10,132 bases of DNA from Thermoplasmata archaeon (GCA_021826835.1 JAKAYH010000051.1:1-10132); one strand, 5' to 3'. Shown: positions 1 to 7,934, numbered from the stretch's first letter. A program made the numbers and translations. The notes: a model not told the origin generated them from the letters alone.

Positions 1-795
1 GTGAGGAATGTTGTTGATTCCCTGGGTGTTGAGAACATATCAGCATCATATGTTTCAACACTTGCATCCGAACTGGATGAAAAGGTGAAATCATTCCTCG
101 AAAAGAAAATAGAGAGACCGATGAGATTCATCTACATAGATGCAACGTACTTCAAGGTGCGTGAGGACGGAAAATACAGGAACAAGGCACTCTATGTGTG
201 CATTGGCATAGATTCGTATGGAACAAGGGAGATTCTCTCCTGCAAGCTCTGTGACTCTGAAACGGAGGTGGAATGGGAATCATTCTTTGACGATCTGAAG
301 AACAGGGGCCTCAAAGGTGTGGAGCTTGTGATATCGGATGGCCATAAGGGCATACAGGAATCCGTTACCCGATCGTTCCTGGGTGCTGCATGGCAGTACT
401 GTCATGTACATTTCCTGCGCAACCTGATGAAGCTAATACCGAAGAAAAAACAGTCATCTGTGATGCAGATCGTAAAGCAGGCTCTTGAGAATGAATCACT
501 GGTTTCAACGGCACAGGATATTCTTGTTAAAGAGGGGACGGAAAAGGCGTCTGAAATGTTCGAGAGATGGTATCCCTCACTGTACAATTACAAAGCTTAT
601 GGTGAATCATGCCGGAAAAGATTGAGAACAACAAACGTGCTGGAGAGACTGAATCTAGAATTCAAGAGAAGGACGAAGAAGATAGGTGCATTCCCGTCTG
701 AACAGTCATTACTGAGACTTGTAGTGACAATAATGATGGATATTAACGAGGAATGGATCACCGGAAGAAAGTATATGAACATGGAGGCTGATTAA
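1..795 (+). CDS. IS256-family (Mutator-like) DDE transposase, N-terminus outside window
   Basis: This is the catalytic part of a transposase that cuts and rejoins the ends of its own element. The visible 264 residues carry the IS256 DDE set in the right order: first Asp in YIDATYFKVR (about residue 47), second Asp in VISDGHKGI (113), the conserved C-H-x-H block in QYCHVHFLRN (134-137), and the catalytic Glu in the TTNVLERLN signature (215), followed by the basic RRTKKIGAFP stretch. Family members are about 400 residues long, so roughly the first third lies upstream of base 1. The GTG at base 1 is therefore most likely an internal Val codon and not a start. The frame is open with all catalytic residues present, so the copy may be functional if its 5' part is intact. 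Its base composition is richer in G+C than that of the neighbouring genes, as expected for a mobile gene. Confidence 0.93.
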   Translation: MRNVVDSLGVENISASYVSTLASELDEKVKSFLEKKIERPMRFIYIDATYFKVREDGKYRNKALYVCIGIDSYGTREILSCKLCDSETEVEWESFFDDLKNRGLKGVELVISDGHKGIQESVTRSFLGAAWQYCHVHFLRNLMKLIPKKKQSSVMQIVKQALENESLVSTAQDILVKEGTEKASEMFERWYPSLYNYKAYGESCRKRLRTTNVLERLNLEFKRRTKKIGAFPSEQSLLRLVVTIMMDINEEWITGRKYMNMEAD

Positions 796-840
796 GGTTG
801 TACAGGATCTTTTTGAAATTACAGCAAATCATGTACACAA
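1..840 (+). mobile_element. IS256-family insertion sequence, 3' part (left end outside window)
   Basis: The element holds the transposase ending at 795 and a short right flank. After the stop there is a TGTACA at 799-804 and a second one at 832-837 (in ATGTACACAA, 831-840). IS256-type terminal repeats often contain such a motif, so the right end is probably near 840, but the left inverted repeat is outside the window and cannot be compared. Beyond about 840 the sequence becomes distinctly more AT-rich, in keeping with the element boundary. The exact end and any 8-9 bp target duplication are not determinable here. Confidence 0.7.
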
Positions 841-1033
841 TCGGTAACTTAAAGTTGGTTGAAATATTTCTTCCTGAGATAAATTTTGTTCGATCATTAT
901 TAAATAAATTGTTATCAACAGGCAATATTTAATTTTTAACTTAATGCAAACTTAACTGTTTATATGTTAATTGATTCATGTTTATATTATCAGATTTTAG
1001 GAATTGTTTGTCGTAGCATACTAACCGAATCGT

Positions 1034-3055
1034 TTAATTCCGATAATCATAAGATGTCTGAGACACTCTTACAAAATGAACCAAAATGACCCCATGATAA
1101 TTGATTGAAGATAATTCGAACACCGTATAACTTTCTTGATTAGGTACAGTAATGTTCCATGTCACATTTATATACTTAAAACCCTGGTTAATGTTAGAAA
1201 TTGGCCAAACAGCTACTTGGCTTATTTTTGAACCCAGATCAAACCCTAAGAATGCATTTAAAAAGGAGGGGCCGTTATTTGTAGAAATAGATAAAGAATA
1301 AGTTACAGAATATGTGCCAGGGACTAAATTAACATAACCAGGCAAAGTGACTGGGATATTTGTTACATTTGTAAATGATATACCACTATTTACCCCTGAA
1401 GAACCAAAAGATTCGTTCAACACTAATGGTTCATAAATTTTTGGTGGGGCTTGGTAATCTCTTTCCAAAGCAATAAAGCCCTTGTCCTCTGCTAAAATCC
1501 CGTACTTTCCAGATTCGATCATCAAAGTCATAATTTTAGGCAAAGTGTTTTCATTTGGGGCAAACTGAAGAAAATACTGACTTGATTGAGTATAAGCAAC
1601 GAGGTAGTCCACCTTAGTATATCCAGGATAATTAGGATATATCGATAGAAGTGGGAATGTGTTATTGATAACCTCACTTAATGTTAGATTATTACTAATA
1701 TGGGTTGAGAATAAAAAAGTGTAAGGCTCATTGCCACTTGCTCGAGGTAAAAATTCTGGCATATCATTCTGAAATAAAACATAAGTGTTGTTTTTTGGTA
1801 TTAAAGATTCTATTTGCATGAGGATTCTATAATTAGTCTCGTTGAAACTTACCTCGTGATTAAAAGAATAATTAGGTTTCATTGCTGAATTGTAAGGTCC
1901 ATATGGTGCATAAAATAGGGAGCCAGTTAACAAAACAATAAAAATTCCAATCGAAAACATTGTAGATATTCTATTATGCCTAAATTTATTTCTTAGCCGT
2001 TTTGGTATCTTTAACATTAATTTCATATTACCAATGAAACGAATTTTATTTGAATTGTTAATTTTGCTTAAGGTTTCAATAGTTCCAATGAAAACGATTG
2101 GTAAAATCATTGAAGTGTATTGATCTGTTAAAACTTCCGGATAAACATAAACTGGAGATCCACTGTAAAGTCCTAATAAAAAAAATGGAAGCGCCATGAT
2201 TAACCACTTCAGTCTAAGCATAGGGAGGAATAACAGAGGAGACATAATTATGACAAAAGTAAGGAATACAGGGTAGAGATTGGATGAAAGGGATGAGGAA
2301 GTTGTCTTTATAATACCTGGACCAACACTAAAAACATCGAAATAATAACCGAAAATTAAGAATATCGAGGAAACAATAAGAATTATGATATTTGAATTCA
2401 TTCGATCCTTTTCATTCACGAAATTTTTGCTCCTAAATGTAAGTTCAAAAATGGAAAAGATAAGCGGATATACCATGTATGGAAATCGTACTGTACCGGA
2501 TAGGATAAAAAATAATGCGGACAAAAAATATTTTTCTTTTATATAGAAATAATAAGCAAAAACAAATAACGGGACGAAGAATGCTTGAAAATGCACATCA
2601 AACCATAATATACCTGCAGAAGGAAAGTATAATAAATAAGATACCGAAATTAGGATTCCAATCATTTTGTTATTTGTTAGTTTAATAGCTATGGCATATA
2701 GTGGAAATACTGCGATCTCTACAGCAATAACTTGAACGATTAATAATAATTGAAAACTGTGAAAGAAATAAATTGGAGATAGTACAAATTGAAAACCGGA
2801 ACTAAATAGAACATTCGTGTAAAAGTTAAATGAGATAATATGGTATGGTTGCCAGAGCCGTTCCATAACAAATCCGAGATCAAACACTGAGGAATGCAAA
2901 GAATAGAACTTCCCTAACACTATTATGGACCAAGCAAAAACTGTTATTCCGAAAAGGCATATAATAATAATGTTTGAATATATATATTTGTGAATAAACG
3001 CTTTCTTATTTGAAGAAAAGTCTTTTTCATTTTGATCATATTTTTTTTGTTCCAT
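1034..3055 (-). CDS. DUF2079 polytopic membrane protein, putative GT-C-like glycosyltransferase
   Basis: This is a large integral membrane protein of the DUF2079 family (COG3463-type). About ten hydrophobic segments fall in residues 28-385 (for example 28-50, 102-127, 133-152, 158-175, 222-240, 262-280, 366-385), followed by a soluble C-terminal part of about 290 residues. DUF2079 hallmarks are visible: FDLGFVMERLW near 59-69 (the acidic residue of the first external loop, as in GT-C enzymes), FDVHFQAF near 153-160, and DQYTSMILP near 312-320. The C-terminal tail (about 545-665) is rich in alternating beta-type sequence and looks like a jelly-roll, possibly sugar-binding, domain outside the cell. 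The family has no proven reaction; transfer of a lipid-linked sugar to a surface acceptor is inferred. The frame can begin at TTG 3058, but the adjacent ATG at 3055 is the better start; no GGTGA lies upstream, which suggests a short-leader mRNA. It is divergent from the GT4 gene at 3142 and shares its AT-rich promoter region. Confidence 0.85.
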   Translation of the reverse strand: MEQKKYDQNEKDFSSNKKAFIHKYIYSNIIIICLFGITVFAWSIIVLGKFYSLHSSVFDLGFVMERLWQPYHIISFNFYTNVLFSSGFQFVLSPIYFFHSFQLLLIVQVIAVEIAVFPLYAIAIKLTNNKMIGILISVSYLLYFPSAGILWFDVHFQAFFVPLFVFAYYFYIKEKYFLSALFFILSGTVRFPYMVYPLIFSIFELTFRSKNFVNEKDRMNSNIIILIVSSIFLIFGYYFDVFSVGPGIIKTTSSSLSSNLYPVFLTFVIIMSPLLFLPMLRLKWLIMALPFFLLGLYSGSPVYVYPEVLTDQYTSMILPIVFIGTIETLSKINNSNKIRFIGNMKLMLKIPKRLRNKFRHNRISTMFSIGIFIVLLTGSLFYAPYGPYNSAMKPNYSFNHEVSFNETNYRILMQIESLIPKNNTYVLFQNDMPEFLPRASGNEPYTFLFSTHISNNLTLSEVINNTFPLLSIYPNYPGYTKVDYLVAYTQSSQYFLQFAPNENTLPKIMTLMIESGKYGILAEDKGFIALERDYQAPPKIYEPLVLNESFGSSGVNSGISFTNVTNIPVTLPGYVNLVPGTYSVTYSLSISTNNGPSFLNAFLGFDLGSKISQVAVWPISNINQGFKYINVTWNITVPNQESYTVFELSSINYHGVILVHFVRVSQTSYDYRN

Positions 3056-3085
3056 CAAATCTATACCGATTGAATGTTTATTATA

Positions 3086-3093
3086 ATTTATAA
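3086..3093 (-). promoter_or_regulatory. Candidate box A (TATA) for the DUF2079 gene
   Basis: Reading the minus strand, TTATAAAT lies about 30-38 bases before the ATG at 3055. Archaeal transcription starts about 25 bases past the centre of box A, which would place it near 3065 and give a leader of about ten bases. This agrees with the lack of a ribosome binding site. The stretch overlaps the divergent box on the plus strand. Confidence 0.45.
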
Positions 3094-3094
3094 T
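3087..3094 (+). promoter_or_regulatory. Candidate box A (TATA) for the GT4 gene at 3142
   Basis: TTTATAAT at 3087-3094 sits in a run of pure A/T (3078-3100) between the two divergent genes. A start of transcription about 25 bases downstream would fall near 3114-3118, after the ATG at 3109 and before the ATG at 3142. This favours the second ATG as the translation start. The nearly symmetrical A/T run may serve both directions. Confidence 0.45.
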
Positions 3095-3129
3095 ATTATA
3101 CCTTTGTTATGGGAAATTTTGAGGACCAA

Positions 3130-3134
3130 GGTGA
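3130..3134 (+). promoter_or_regulatory. Ribosome binding site GGTGA deciding the start at 3142
   Basis: GGTGA at 3130-3134 is complementary to the UCACC of the archaeal 16S rRNA 3' end and lies seven bases before ATG 3142. The upstream in-frame ATG at 3109 has no such site. The protein from 3142 begins MKKKSIALISVF, the usual beta-strand opening of a GT4 enzyme. Confidence 0.6.
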
Positions 3135-3141
3135 AGATTAT

Positions 3142-4236
3142 ATGAAAAAAAAGTCAATAGCATTGATCAGTGTTTTTCCTTTATATACTGGTACAAGTAG
3201 GGTGGTTATTGACTATTATAGAGCCCTTAAGGATATGGGATTAACCGTTAACATATATCAATTTATTGCCAAGGGATTCTCTGTGAAATATCCGGAAGCA
3301 ACACGTTATATTAATGGGATAAACCTTCCCCCCATCAATATCACTTTCCCTTTAAATCTCCTATTCATATTACCTCGAAAATTACAACAACTCAAAGAAG
3401 ATGTAGTTATTATAACAGATCCAGCAGCCCTTTCTTTGAAACCAAAATTTCCTAATGCAATAGTAATTTTCTATGATATAAGAGATTTCACGAAATATTC
3501 AAAAAACTTTTTAAAGAAGACGTTTTTCAAGTACTTATTAAGATACGTTAAGGATCATGATAATATCATTACCATGAGTGATTATTCCAAGAAAATGCTA
3601 AATGAAGAAATTGGAAAGGAGCTTAATGTTGAAGTTGTAGAAGGATGTTCTTCATTTTCAAATGATATTTCCATTTTGAAAGAAAGAAGAATGAGAATAT
3701 TCAATAATAATAAAATTAACATATTTTATTTAGCAGCTGATAGACCATATAAAAATATTAAACTCTTTCTTCAGATTGCGAAAATCTTTGATACTATGAA
3801 AACAAATATTCAATATAATTTCAAATTACTGTCAAGATTAAATAAAACCAACAAAAAACTTCTAAAAAAATTATCGTTGTCAAATATGGAAATCATTGAA
3901 TCAACGGACGACCTAAGATCTTTATATGAAAAAGTAGATCTTCTTCTTTATCCTTCATTAATTGAGGGTTTTGGCCTACCTTTAGTGGAAGCTATGAGTT
4001 TTGGAATACCCATTATTTATTCAAATTTGCCTCCAATGACAGAAATTGTTGGAACTGCGGGTATATCCCTTGATCCTTATTCTCTGGAAGATTGGATGAA
4101 TGCCATAATTAACATTTCAGAACCAAAATCATATTACCAAATGTCACTGTTGTCTTTTGAGCGATCTAAAAATTTCTCCTACGATATTTTTAAAGAGAGA
4201 TTAATGAAAGTGCTTAATAACTTTGAAAAAAGATAG
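3142..4236 (+). CDS. GT4-family glycosyltransferase (GT-B fold)
   Basis: This is a probable cytoplasmic or membrane-associated transferase of a sugar from a nucleotide-sugar to a growing glycan. The C-terminal Glycos_transf_1 domain is clear: the EX7E motif in IEGFGLPLVEA (Glu 275 and 283 when counted from 3142) and the donor-side basic residues in DRPYKNIKLF. The N-terminal half is the diverged acceptor-binding Rossmann domain, with TGTSRVVIDYYRAL near the start and ITMSDYSKKML near residue 145. The 364 residues are normal for the family. An in-frame ATG at 3109 would add 11 polar residues (MGNFEDQGEDY) that do not fit the domain start. It is transcribed away from the DUF2079 gene across a shared promoter region, so the pair may act in the same glycan pathway. 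Donor and acceptor cannot be read from the sequence. Confidence 0.88.
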   Translation: MKKKSIALISVFPLYTGTSRVVIDYYRALKDMGLTVNIYQFIAKGFSVKYPEATRYINGINLPPINITFPLNLLFILPRKLQQLKEDVVIITDPAALSLKPKFPNAIVIFYDIRDFTKYSKNFLKKTFFKYLLRYVKDHDNIITMSDYSKKMLNEEIGKELNVEVVEGCSSFSNDISILKERRMRIFNNNKINIFYLAADRPYKNIKLFLQIAKIFDTMKTNIQYNFKLLSRLNKTNKKLLKKLSLSNMEIIESTDDLRSLYEKVDLLLYPSLIEGFGLPLVEAMSFGIPIIYSNLPPMTEIVGTAGISLDPYSLEDWMNAIINISEPKSYYQMSLLSFERSKNFSYDIFKERLMKVLNNFEKR

Positions 4237-4553
4237 GAAGATTTATGCAATTGTTAATGAATGACTTTTATATGTATATCTGAATTGATTGCCCGATATG
4301 AAAATATTTAAAGGAGAAAAAGAGCTGATCCGGATAATAAATTAAAAATGCTAAGAACATCTGCATCTTTCAACTAACTTTAATCGAGGTTATGGGTAAT
4401 TAATCTAAGTATGTCATTATGTTAAAGCGCAATAGCAATTGCTTCAAAGGTAATGGATATCATAAGACAAATAATTCTCAAAGGAATGAATTAGGTAGAA
4501 CATAATGATAATCCCTCCGACAGACCACACGAAAATAGTGACAGGTGAAAGCC
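4237..4553. other. Non-coding stretch after the first GT4 gene
   Basis: I see no supported gene here. TATA-like patches occur (TTTTATATGTATATC at 4267-4281, ATATTTAAAGGAG at 4304-4316) with no convincing reading frame behind them. A short coding-like fragment near 4420-4494 (SAIAIASKVMDIIRQ and onward, ended by TAG at 4492) may be an eroded upstream part of the remnant that begins at 4554, but this is weak. Confidence 0.4.
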
Positions 4554-5062
4554 CTTGAGATAGAGATACCTAATACTACCGTAAAACTGAAATAACTAAT
4601 TGAACCACCTAACTATGCAATCTACAATCATCGATTCTCCGGGTTTTTAGAAATTTGCTGTATCTGGAATTGGTGATGAATACTTCTGAGTATGGGATAA
4701 GATAAGCAAAAATAAGTCATGCACTCAATAACATCAGATTCAATATGAAGAGAAGCAAAAGGCAATCCAAATCAGAATGGACAGTCGTAGCACATATACG
4801 ATAACGCTTTACAGTTCGGGAAGGGAATGATTCTTTAATATCACTATACGTAAAGAACATACAACTAATCATTAATTTCAAGAGCAACGGAAGGAATGGT
4901 AATTGTATTGGCGAAGTGAATGAAGTCAATGTATACGACCTTTTGAAGTATTCTGAAGAAAAGGCGATTCCATATTGCATATCTGACATAAAGGTAAACG
5001 AAGGATAAGTCAATATCATTATCGACCGCGATATTTCAGAATTGGCTGTTGAACGTCATTGA
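4554..5062 (+). pseudogene. Decayed protein-coding remnant, family not recognised
   Basis: No intact gene lies here, but conceptual translation that changes frame and passes stops gives protein-like sequence in one direction. First comes LEIEIPNTTVKLK, stop at 4593-4595, then LIEPPNYAIYNHRFSGFLE. A shift leads into FAVSGIGDEYF (from 4654), stop at 4687-4689, VWDKISKNKSC, stop at 4729-4731, then KQKAIQIRMDSRSTYTITLY to about 4815. A second shift near 4815-4830 leads to GNDSLISLYVKNIQLIINFK, EVNEVNVYDLLKYSEEKAIP and ISDIKVNEG, stop at 5006-5008, then VNIIIDRDISELAVERH and a final stop at 5060-5062. The composition (balanced charges, few low-complexity runs) is that of a real soluble protein. 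I do not recognise the family. It lies between the convergent ends of the two GT4 genes and could be a lost cargo gene or part of an old mobile element. A 100-codon frame on the other strand is a shadow. Confidence 0.45.
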
Positions 5063-5189
5063 AGGGCATAAAAAAGGCAAATTTCGTGGGGAACGGAATT
5101 TACACGACCATTTCAAATGTTATTAATCAGATCATTTAATTACTGTGCCTAAGATGTGACAATACATTTAATTTAAAGCTTAAATATAA

Positions 5190-6227
5190 TTACTTTAAGA
5201 TGTTTCCGTAATATTTCACCATTTGTTCCCTAAAAATTTTAGGACTAAATACCTTAGCTCTCCTAATTCCATTTTTTTGCAAGGTCTCTTTGTTGTTTAT
5301 GGCACTTTCAATTCCTCCAACAATTGAATCGATGTTATATGGATCAACATATTCTGCTGCATCTTCCCCGATTTCTTGAAAAATAGGTATATCAGATACA
5401 ACAGCAGGTAGCCCAGTTCTCATAGCTTCAACCAAAGGAAAACCAAATCCTTCTTCGAACGATGGAAAAAGCAATACATCACACAGATTATAAAGAAAAT
5501 TTAGACTATCAACATCAATGTTTAGGAAAGTTCTACCTATACCTATATCTGGCCCTATTCTAACCAACATGTATTTATCTCCTAGTTTTTTCATCACCTT
5601 AGATATTGCTCCCAGATTCTTCCAAGGTTTATCGTTGGTAGGAGACAGAATCAGAATTTTGTCTTCTGGTAAATTAAATTGCTTACGATCTTTTATTTTT
5701 GTGTCAAGTCTTTGGAATGCTTGATTATATGGCAGATAAACAACTTTAATATTTCCATCACAGCCGTTTTCTATTAATTTTTTTTTAACGTAATTAGAGT
5801 CGGTTAGAATATTCCTAAATGTCATATATCTTTTAAGGAGTTTCTTTGCATAAGCTTTTTCAAACATATTTGCATTAAAATATTTTGAAAAAATTATTAA
5901 ATCGTGAATGGTGACTATATCATTGTCATTATTTCCAATAAAAGGAAGTAGATTATAAGAATAATGGAGCACTAGACCACTTTTTCTCTCAGCATTTATC
6001 CCATTAATAGCACTACGAAAATATAATTTTGGCAATGAACGAGCAATTAAACCCTTTGTAAAGCTATTTCCAATTGAGAGAGGGGGCGTTTCAGGGCAAC
6101 CATTACCAACATTAGAATCAAAGAAGTTGAGAAATTTTGCCTTTTCGCCAACTGCAAATTTGAGATTTTCTAAATATGAACCCCATCCACTATTAGGTCT
6201 ACAATTTCCCAATATCAGTAAACTCAT
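5190..6227 (-). CDS. GT4-family glycosyltransferase (GT-B fold), mannosyltransferase-like
   Basis: This complete 345-residue GT4 enzyme should transfer a sugar from a nucleotide-sugar on the inner face of the membrane. The N-terminal domain shows the glycine-rich opening RPNSGWGSYLENLK (10-23), the TIHDLIIF strand with its His-Asp pair (108-109), and TDSNYVKK (142-149), all usual in GT4. The C-terminal domain has DKPWKN (Lys 203, donor phosphate contact in the family) and the EX7E pair in EEGFGFPLVEA (Glu 259 and 267). This is the pattern of the mannosyl- and glucosyl-transferases of the group, but the sugar is not certain. It differs clearly from the GT4 enzyme at 3142, so the two are not a recent duplication. 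The start at ATG 6227 is supported by GGTGATG upstream. It is divergent from the GT8-like gene, with 123 bases between the starts. Confidence 0.9.
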   Translation of the reverse strand: MSLLILGNCRPNSGWGSYLENLKFAVGEKAKFLNFFDSNVGNGCPETPPLSIGNSFTKGLIARSLPKLYFRSAINGINAERKSGLVLHYSYNLLPFIGNNDNDIVTIHDLIIFSKYFNANMFEKAYAKKLLKRYMTFRNILTDSNYVKKKLIENGCDGNIKVVYLPYNQAFQRLDTKIKDRKQFNLPEDKILILSPTNDKPWKNLGAISKVMKKLGDKYMLVRIGPDIGIGRTFLNIDVDSLNFLYNLCDVLLFPSFEEGFGFPLVEAMRTGLPAVVSDIPIFQEIGEDAAEYVDPYNIDSIVGGIESAINNKETLQKNGIRRAKVFSPKIFREQMVKYYGNILK

Positions 6228-6236
6228 GAACTTTTA

Positions 6237-6243
6237 CATCACC
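6237..6243 (-). promoter_or_regulatory. Ribosome binding site GGTGATG for the GT4 gene starting at 6227
   Basis: On the minus strand GGTGATG ends nine bases before the ATG at 6227. It matches the archaeal anti-Shine-Dalgarno end of 16S rRNA over all seven bases and fixes this start, since no other in-frame start has a comparable site. No strong box A was seen in the 60 bases before it. Confidence 0.6.
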
Positions 6244-6298
6244 AATAAAACGGTAATTCTATTGAATACTAATCTTTTGCCTTGTAGAGTTGAACATA

Positions 6299-6308
6299 AT
6301 ATTTAAAA
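6299..6308 (+). promoter_or_regulatory. Candidate box A for the GT8-like gene
   Basis: ATATTTAAAAAC around 6298-6309 contains the archaeal core TTTAAA (6302-6307). Transcription would begin near 6328, giving a leader of about 20 bases with a weak GTGA (6340-6343) seven bases before ATG 6351. Confidence 0.4.
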
Positions 6309-6350
6309 ACAAAAGTAATTATAAAGCACCTACAAATTCGTGACATAATT

Positions 6351-7355
6351 ATGAGTGGACATATTAAAATAGGATTTGTTTTTATAATCGAACATGGTGA
6401 TTTAGAAAATAAGGGATTGCTACTTGCTAAGAGTTTACGAAGGTTCTTTAATACAAGTGAAGAATGTCCTATATTCGCAGTTCAGCCTAGGAAAGGGAAA
6501 ATAATTCGCGAATCCACAATAAAACAGCTAAGAGAATTAAACGTAGATTACATTTATAAACCTATAAATGTCAAATGGAAAAACCTTCCTTTTGCAAATC
6601 AGGCTTATGGATGTTCTATAATTGAAGAAAAAGTAAAGGATACTATACAAACATTGGTTTATTTGGACGCAGATATAATATGCTTAGGATACCCATATAA
6701 CCTGTTTTTAGATGAAAACGAAGATGTAGCAGTTTCTCCAGTAGATCTTGTGTCATCCTCTACAATACGTGTAGGAGAGGAATTGGATGATTATTGGAAA
6801 TTTGTATATGGATTGAATAAAGTAAAAAAGGAACAATTGTGGTCCGTCAAAACGAAGTTGGGCTCTGTTGAAATTTATCCTACTTTCAATTCTGGTGTGA
6901 TTGCAGTAAAACCAGAGCTTGGAGTGTTTGAGCGTTGGAAGAATATGTTTGAAATTAGTTTTAATAAGGGCTATTTTGGGTTATTTTCACCTTTATCCAA
7001 AGAATTCTTTTTTACAGACCAAACTTTCCTTTCCTCACTTATAATTGCAATGTTTGATAGGAAAAGAATTAGAATACTCAGTGATGAGTATAATTTTCCG
7101 ATTAATGTAGAATATCTAAATGGAAAAGGAATTGTTAAAATGAGTGATATTAAATTGCTACATTATCATAGTTGGATGTATAATTTCAATTGGACTAAAT
7201 TTTTTGAAATAGATAATGATTTTAAACAATGGTTAATCCCTATGTTGCCTTTGGCAAGAGAACACCATTCCAGACATTTGGTTTTCCTTGAGGTTGCCTC
7301 ACAGTTATTAAAACATTATTTGTGGAAAATAAAATTAAAGTTTGCCGTTAAATAA
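6351..7355 (+). CDS. GT8-like glycosyltransferase (GT-A fold)
   Basis: This is a 334-residue nucleotide-sugar-dependent transferase of the GT-A class. The metal and nucleotide-binding DXD is in LVYLDADII (Asp 106 and 108). Further landmarks fit GT8 and related retaining transferases: FNSGVIAVKPE (180-189), FTDQTFLSSLI (222-231), the EYNFP turn (246-250) and LLHYHSWMYNFNW (269-281), where a His near the end of the core often helps bind the metal. The first strand KIGFVFIIEH (6-15) and the LAKSLRRFF helix are typical of the fold. The C-terminal tail is basic and partly hydrophobic (HYLWKIKLKFAVK), which would suit loose attachment to the inner membrane face. It has its own putative promoter and is divergent from the GT4 gene at 6227. 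The sugar and acceptor are unknown; assignment to GT8 proper, as against a nearby GT-A family, is moderate. Confidence 0.8.
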   Translation: MSGHIKIGFVFIIEHGDLENKGLLLAKSLRRFFNTSEECPIFAVQPRKGKIIRESTIKQLRELNVDYIYKPINVKWKNLPFANQAYGCSIIEEKVKDTIQTLVYLDADIICLGYPYNLFLDENEDVAVSPVDLVSSSTIRVGEELDDYWKFVYGLNKVKKEQLWSVKTKLGSVEIYPTFNSGVIAVKPELGVFERWKNMFEISFNKGYFGLFSPLSKEFFFTDQTFLSSLIIAMFDRKRIRILSDEYNFPINVEYLNGKGIVKMSDIKLLHYHSWMYNFNWTKFFEIDNDFKQWLIPMLPLAREHHSRHLVFLEVASQLLKHYLWKIKLKFAVK

Positions 7356-7369
7356 AGCAATTAGGCTTA

Positions 7370-7763
7370 GAGCTCATACCTTAGAATTACAAGTTTGGAG
7401 GATGAACACACTTTTTTGAATCTATACTAAGGTTTAGATGAGCTGAGAAATAGGTTAAATTGACCGCAGACAACATTGAGTACAGGTTCAAACCCAAAGT
7501 CATCTTTCAACACCATTAAACAGGGCAAGTGGGCTTGCCGGTAGTATTGTAAGTTTTTAGAGATCAACATGCTCAACATTCCCTCTCCTCTTTTCTATTG
7601 CAAGGAGGTTCTGCTATTTCTTAAGGTAACGTTCCTCCTTCAACTGACAAAGATGCTTAATAACTCTATTTATAGCCTTTCATTCCATATACCCTTTATC
7701 ATCTATTTTGGCTGTTTTGTAAAAATGATTTCCGCTCCCTCTCGTTACTGCACAGATGTGCAT
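7370..7763 (-). pseudogene. Decayed coding remnant, possibly N-terminal part of an IS1634/IS4-like transposase
   Basis: From ATG 7763 on the minus strand one frame gives MHICAVTRGSGNHFYKTAKI and onward to GYME, stop TGA at 7682-7680, then INRVIKHLCQLKEERYLKK, stop TAG at 7616-7614, QNLLAIEKRRGNVEHVDL, stop TAA at 7559-7557, and KLTILPASPLALFNGV. A shift near 7505-7512 carries it into LKDDFGFEPVLNVVCGQFNL, then a further stop and more eroded sequence. The order of a short basic beta opening, a VIKHL-type line, and a block like ALFN-LKDDFGFEPVLNVV resembles the N-terminus of IS1634-type transposases, but this family call is tentative. The remnant fills the gap between the GT8-like and GT2 genes and runs against them. 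It has at least four stops and one shift, so it is long dead. The 67-codon plus-strand frame here is its shadow. Confidence 0.42.
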
Positions 7764-7920
7764 TTTAGGTAATATCATGGATAGATCCATAATACAGAGC
7801 ATATCATACCGAAATATATTCGCGCTAACGCTAAAAATTAATTGGTTTCAGAAAATATTTGTCAAAAAATCAAATTCATATGTAATATTGAGTATTAAAA
7901 TTAATATCTTGTCTTGTATA
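7764..7920. other. AT-rich upstream region of the GT2 gene
   Basis: No gene is visible. An A/T run TATTAAAATTAATAT at 7893-7907 is the nearest TATA-like element to the GT2 start at 7935. It lies close to the ribosome binding site at 7921, so the leader would be very short; an alternative is the A/T-rich patch around 7876-7889. Neither is decisive. Confidence 0.3.
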
Positions 7921-7927
7921 GGGTGAT
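7921..7927 (+). promoter_or_regulatory. Ribosome binding site GGGTGAT deciding the GT2 start
   Basis: GGGTGAT at 7921-7927 lies seven to eight bases before ATG 7935. The upstream in-frame TTG at 7914 would put this site inside the coding sequence and has no site of its own. The GT2 domain begins directly at MPYISVIIIDFNR, so 7935 is the likely start. Confidence 0.7.
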
Positions 7928-7934
7928 AATTTCT

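Noticed and set aside
402..782. Two 61-codon minus-strand frames
   Set aside because: Both are opposite the conserved DDE transposase and have no start signals.
4717..5019. A 100-codon frame on the minus strand
   Set aside because: It has no ribosome binding site, is hydrophobic in the way antisense frames often are, and lies opposite the plus-strand remnant, whose protein text is much more natural.
5518..5724. A 68-codon plus-strand frame
   Set aside because: It lies wholly inside the minus-strand GT4 gene, which has full catalytic motifs.
7524..7539. Hairpin GGCAAG-TGGG-CTTGCC as a terminator or small RNA
   Set aside because: It lies inside the minus-strand remnant, has no T-run after it on either strand suited to termination, and a six-base stem can arise by chance.
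7569..7772. A 67-codon plus-strand frame, possibly a small membrane protein
   Set aside because: No ribosome binding site precedes it, and the opposite strand gives more convincing conserved-looking text through stops.
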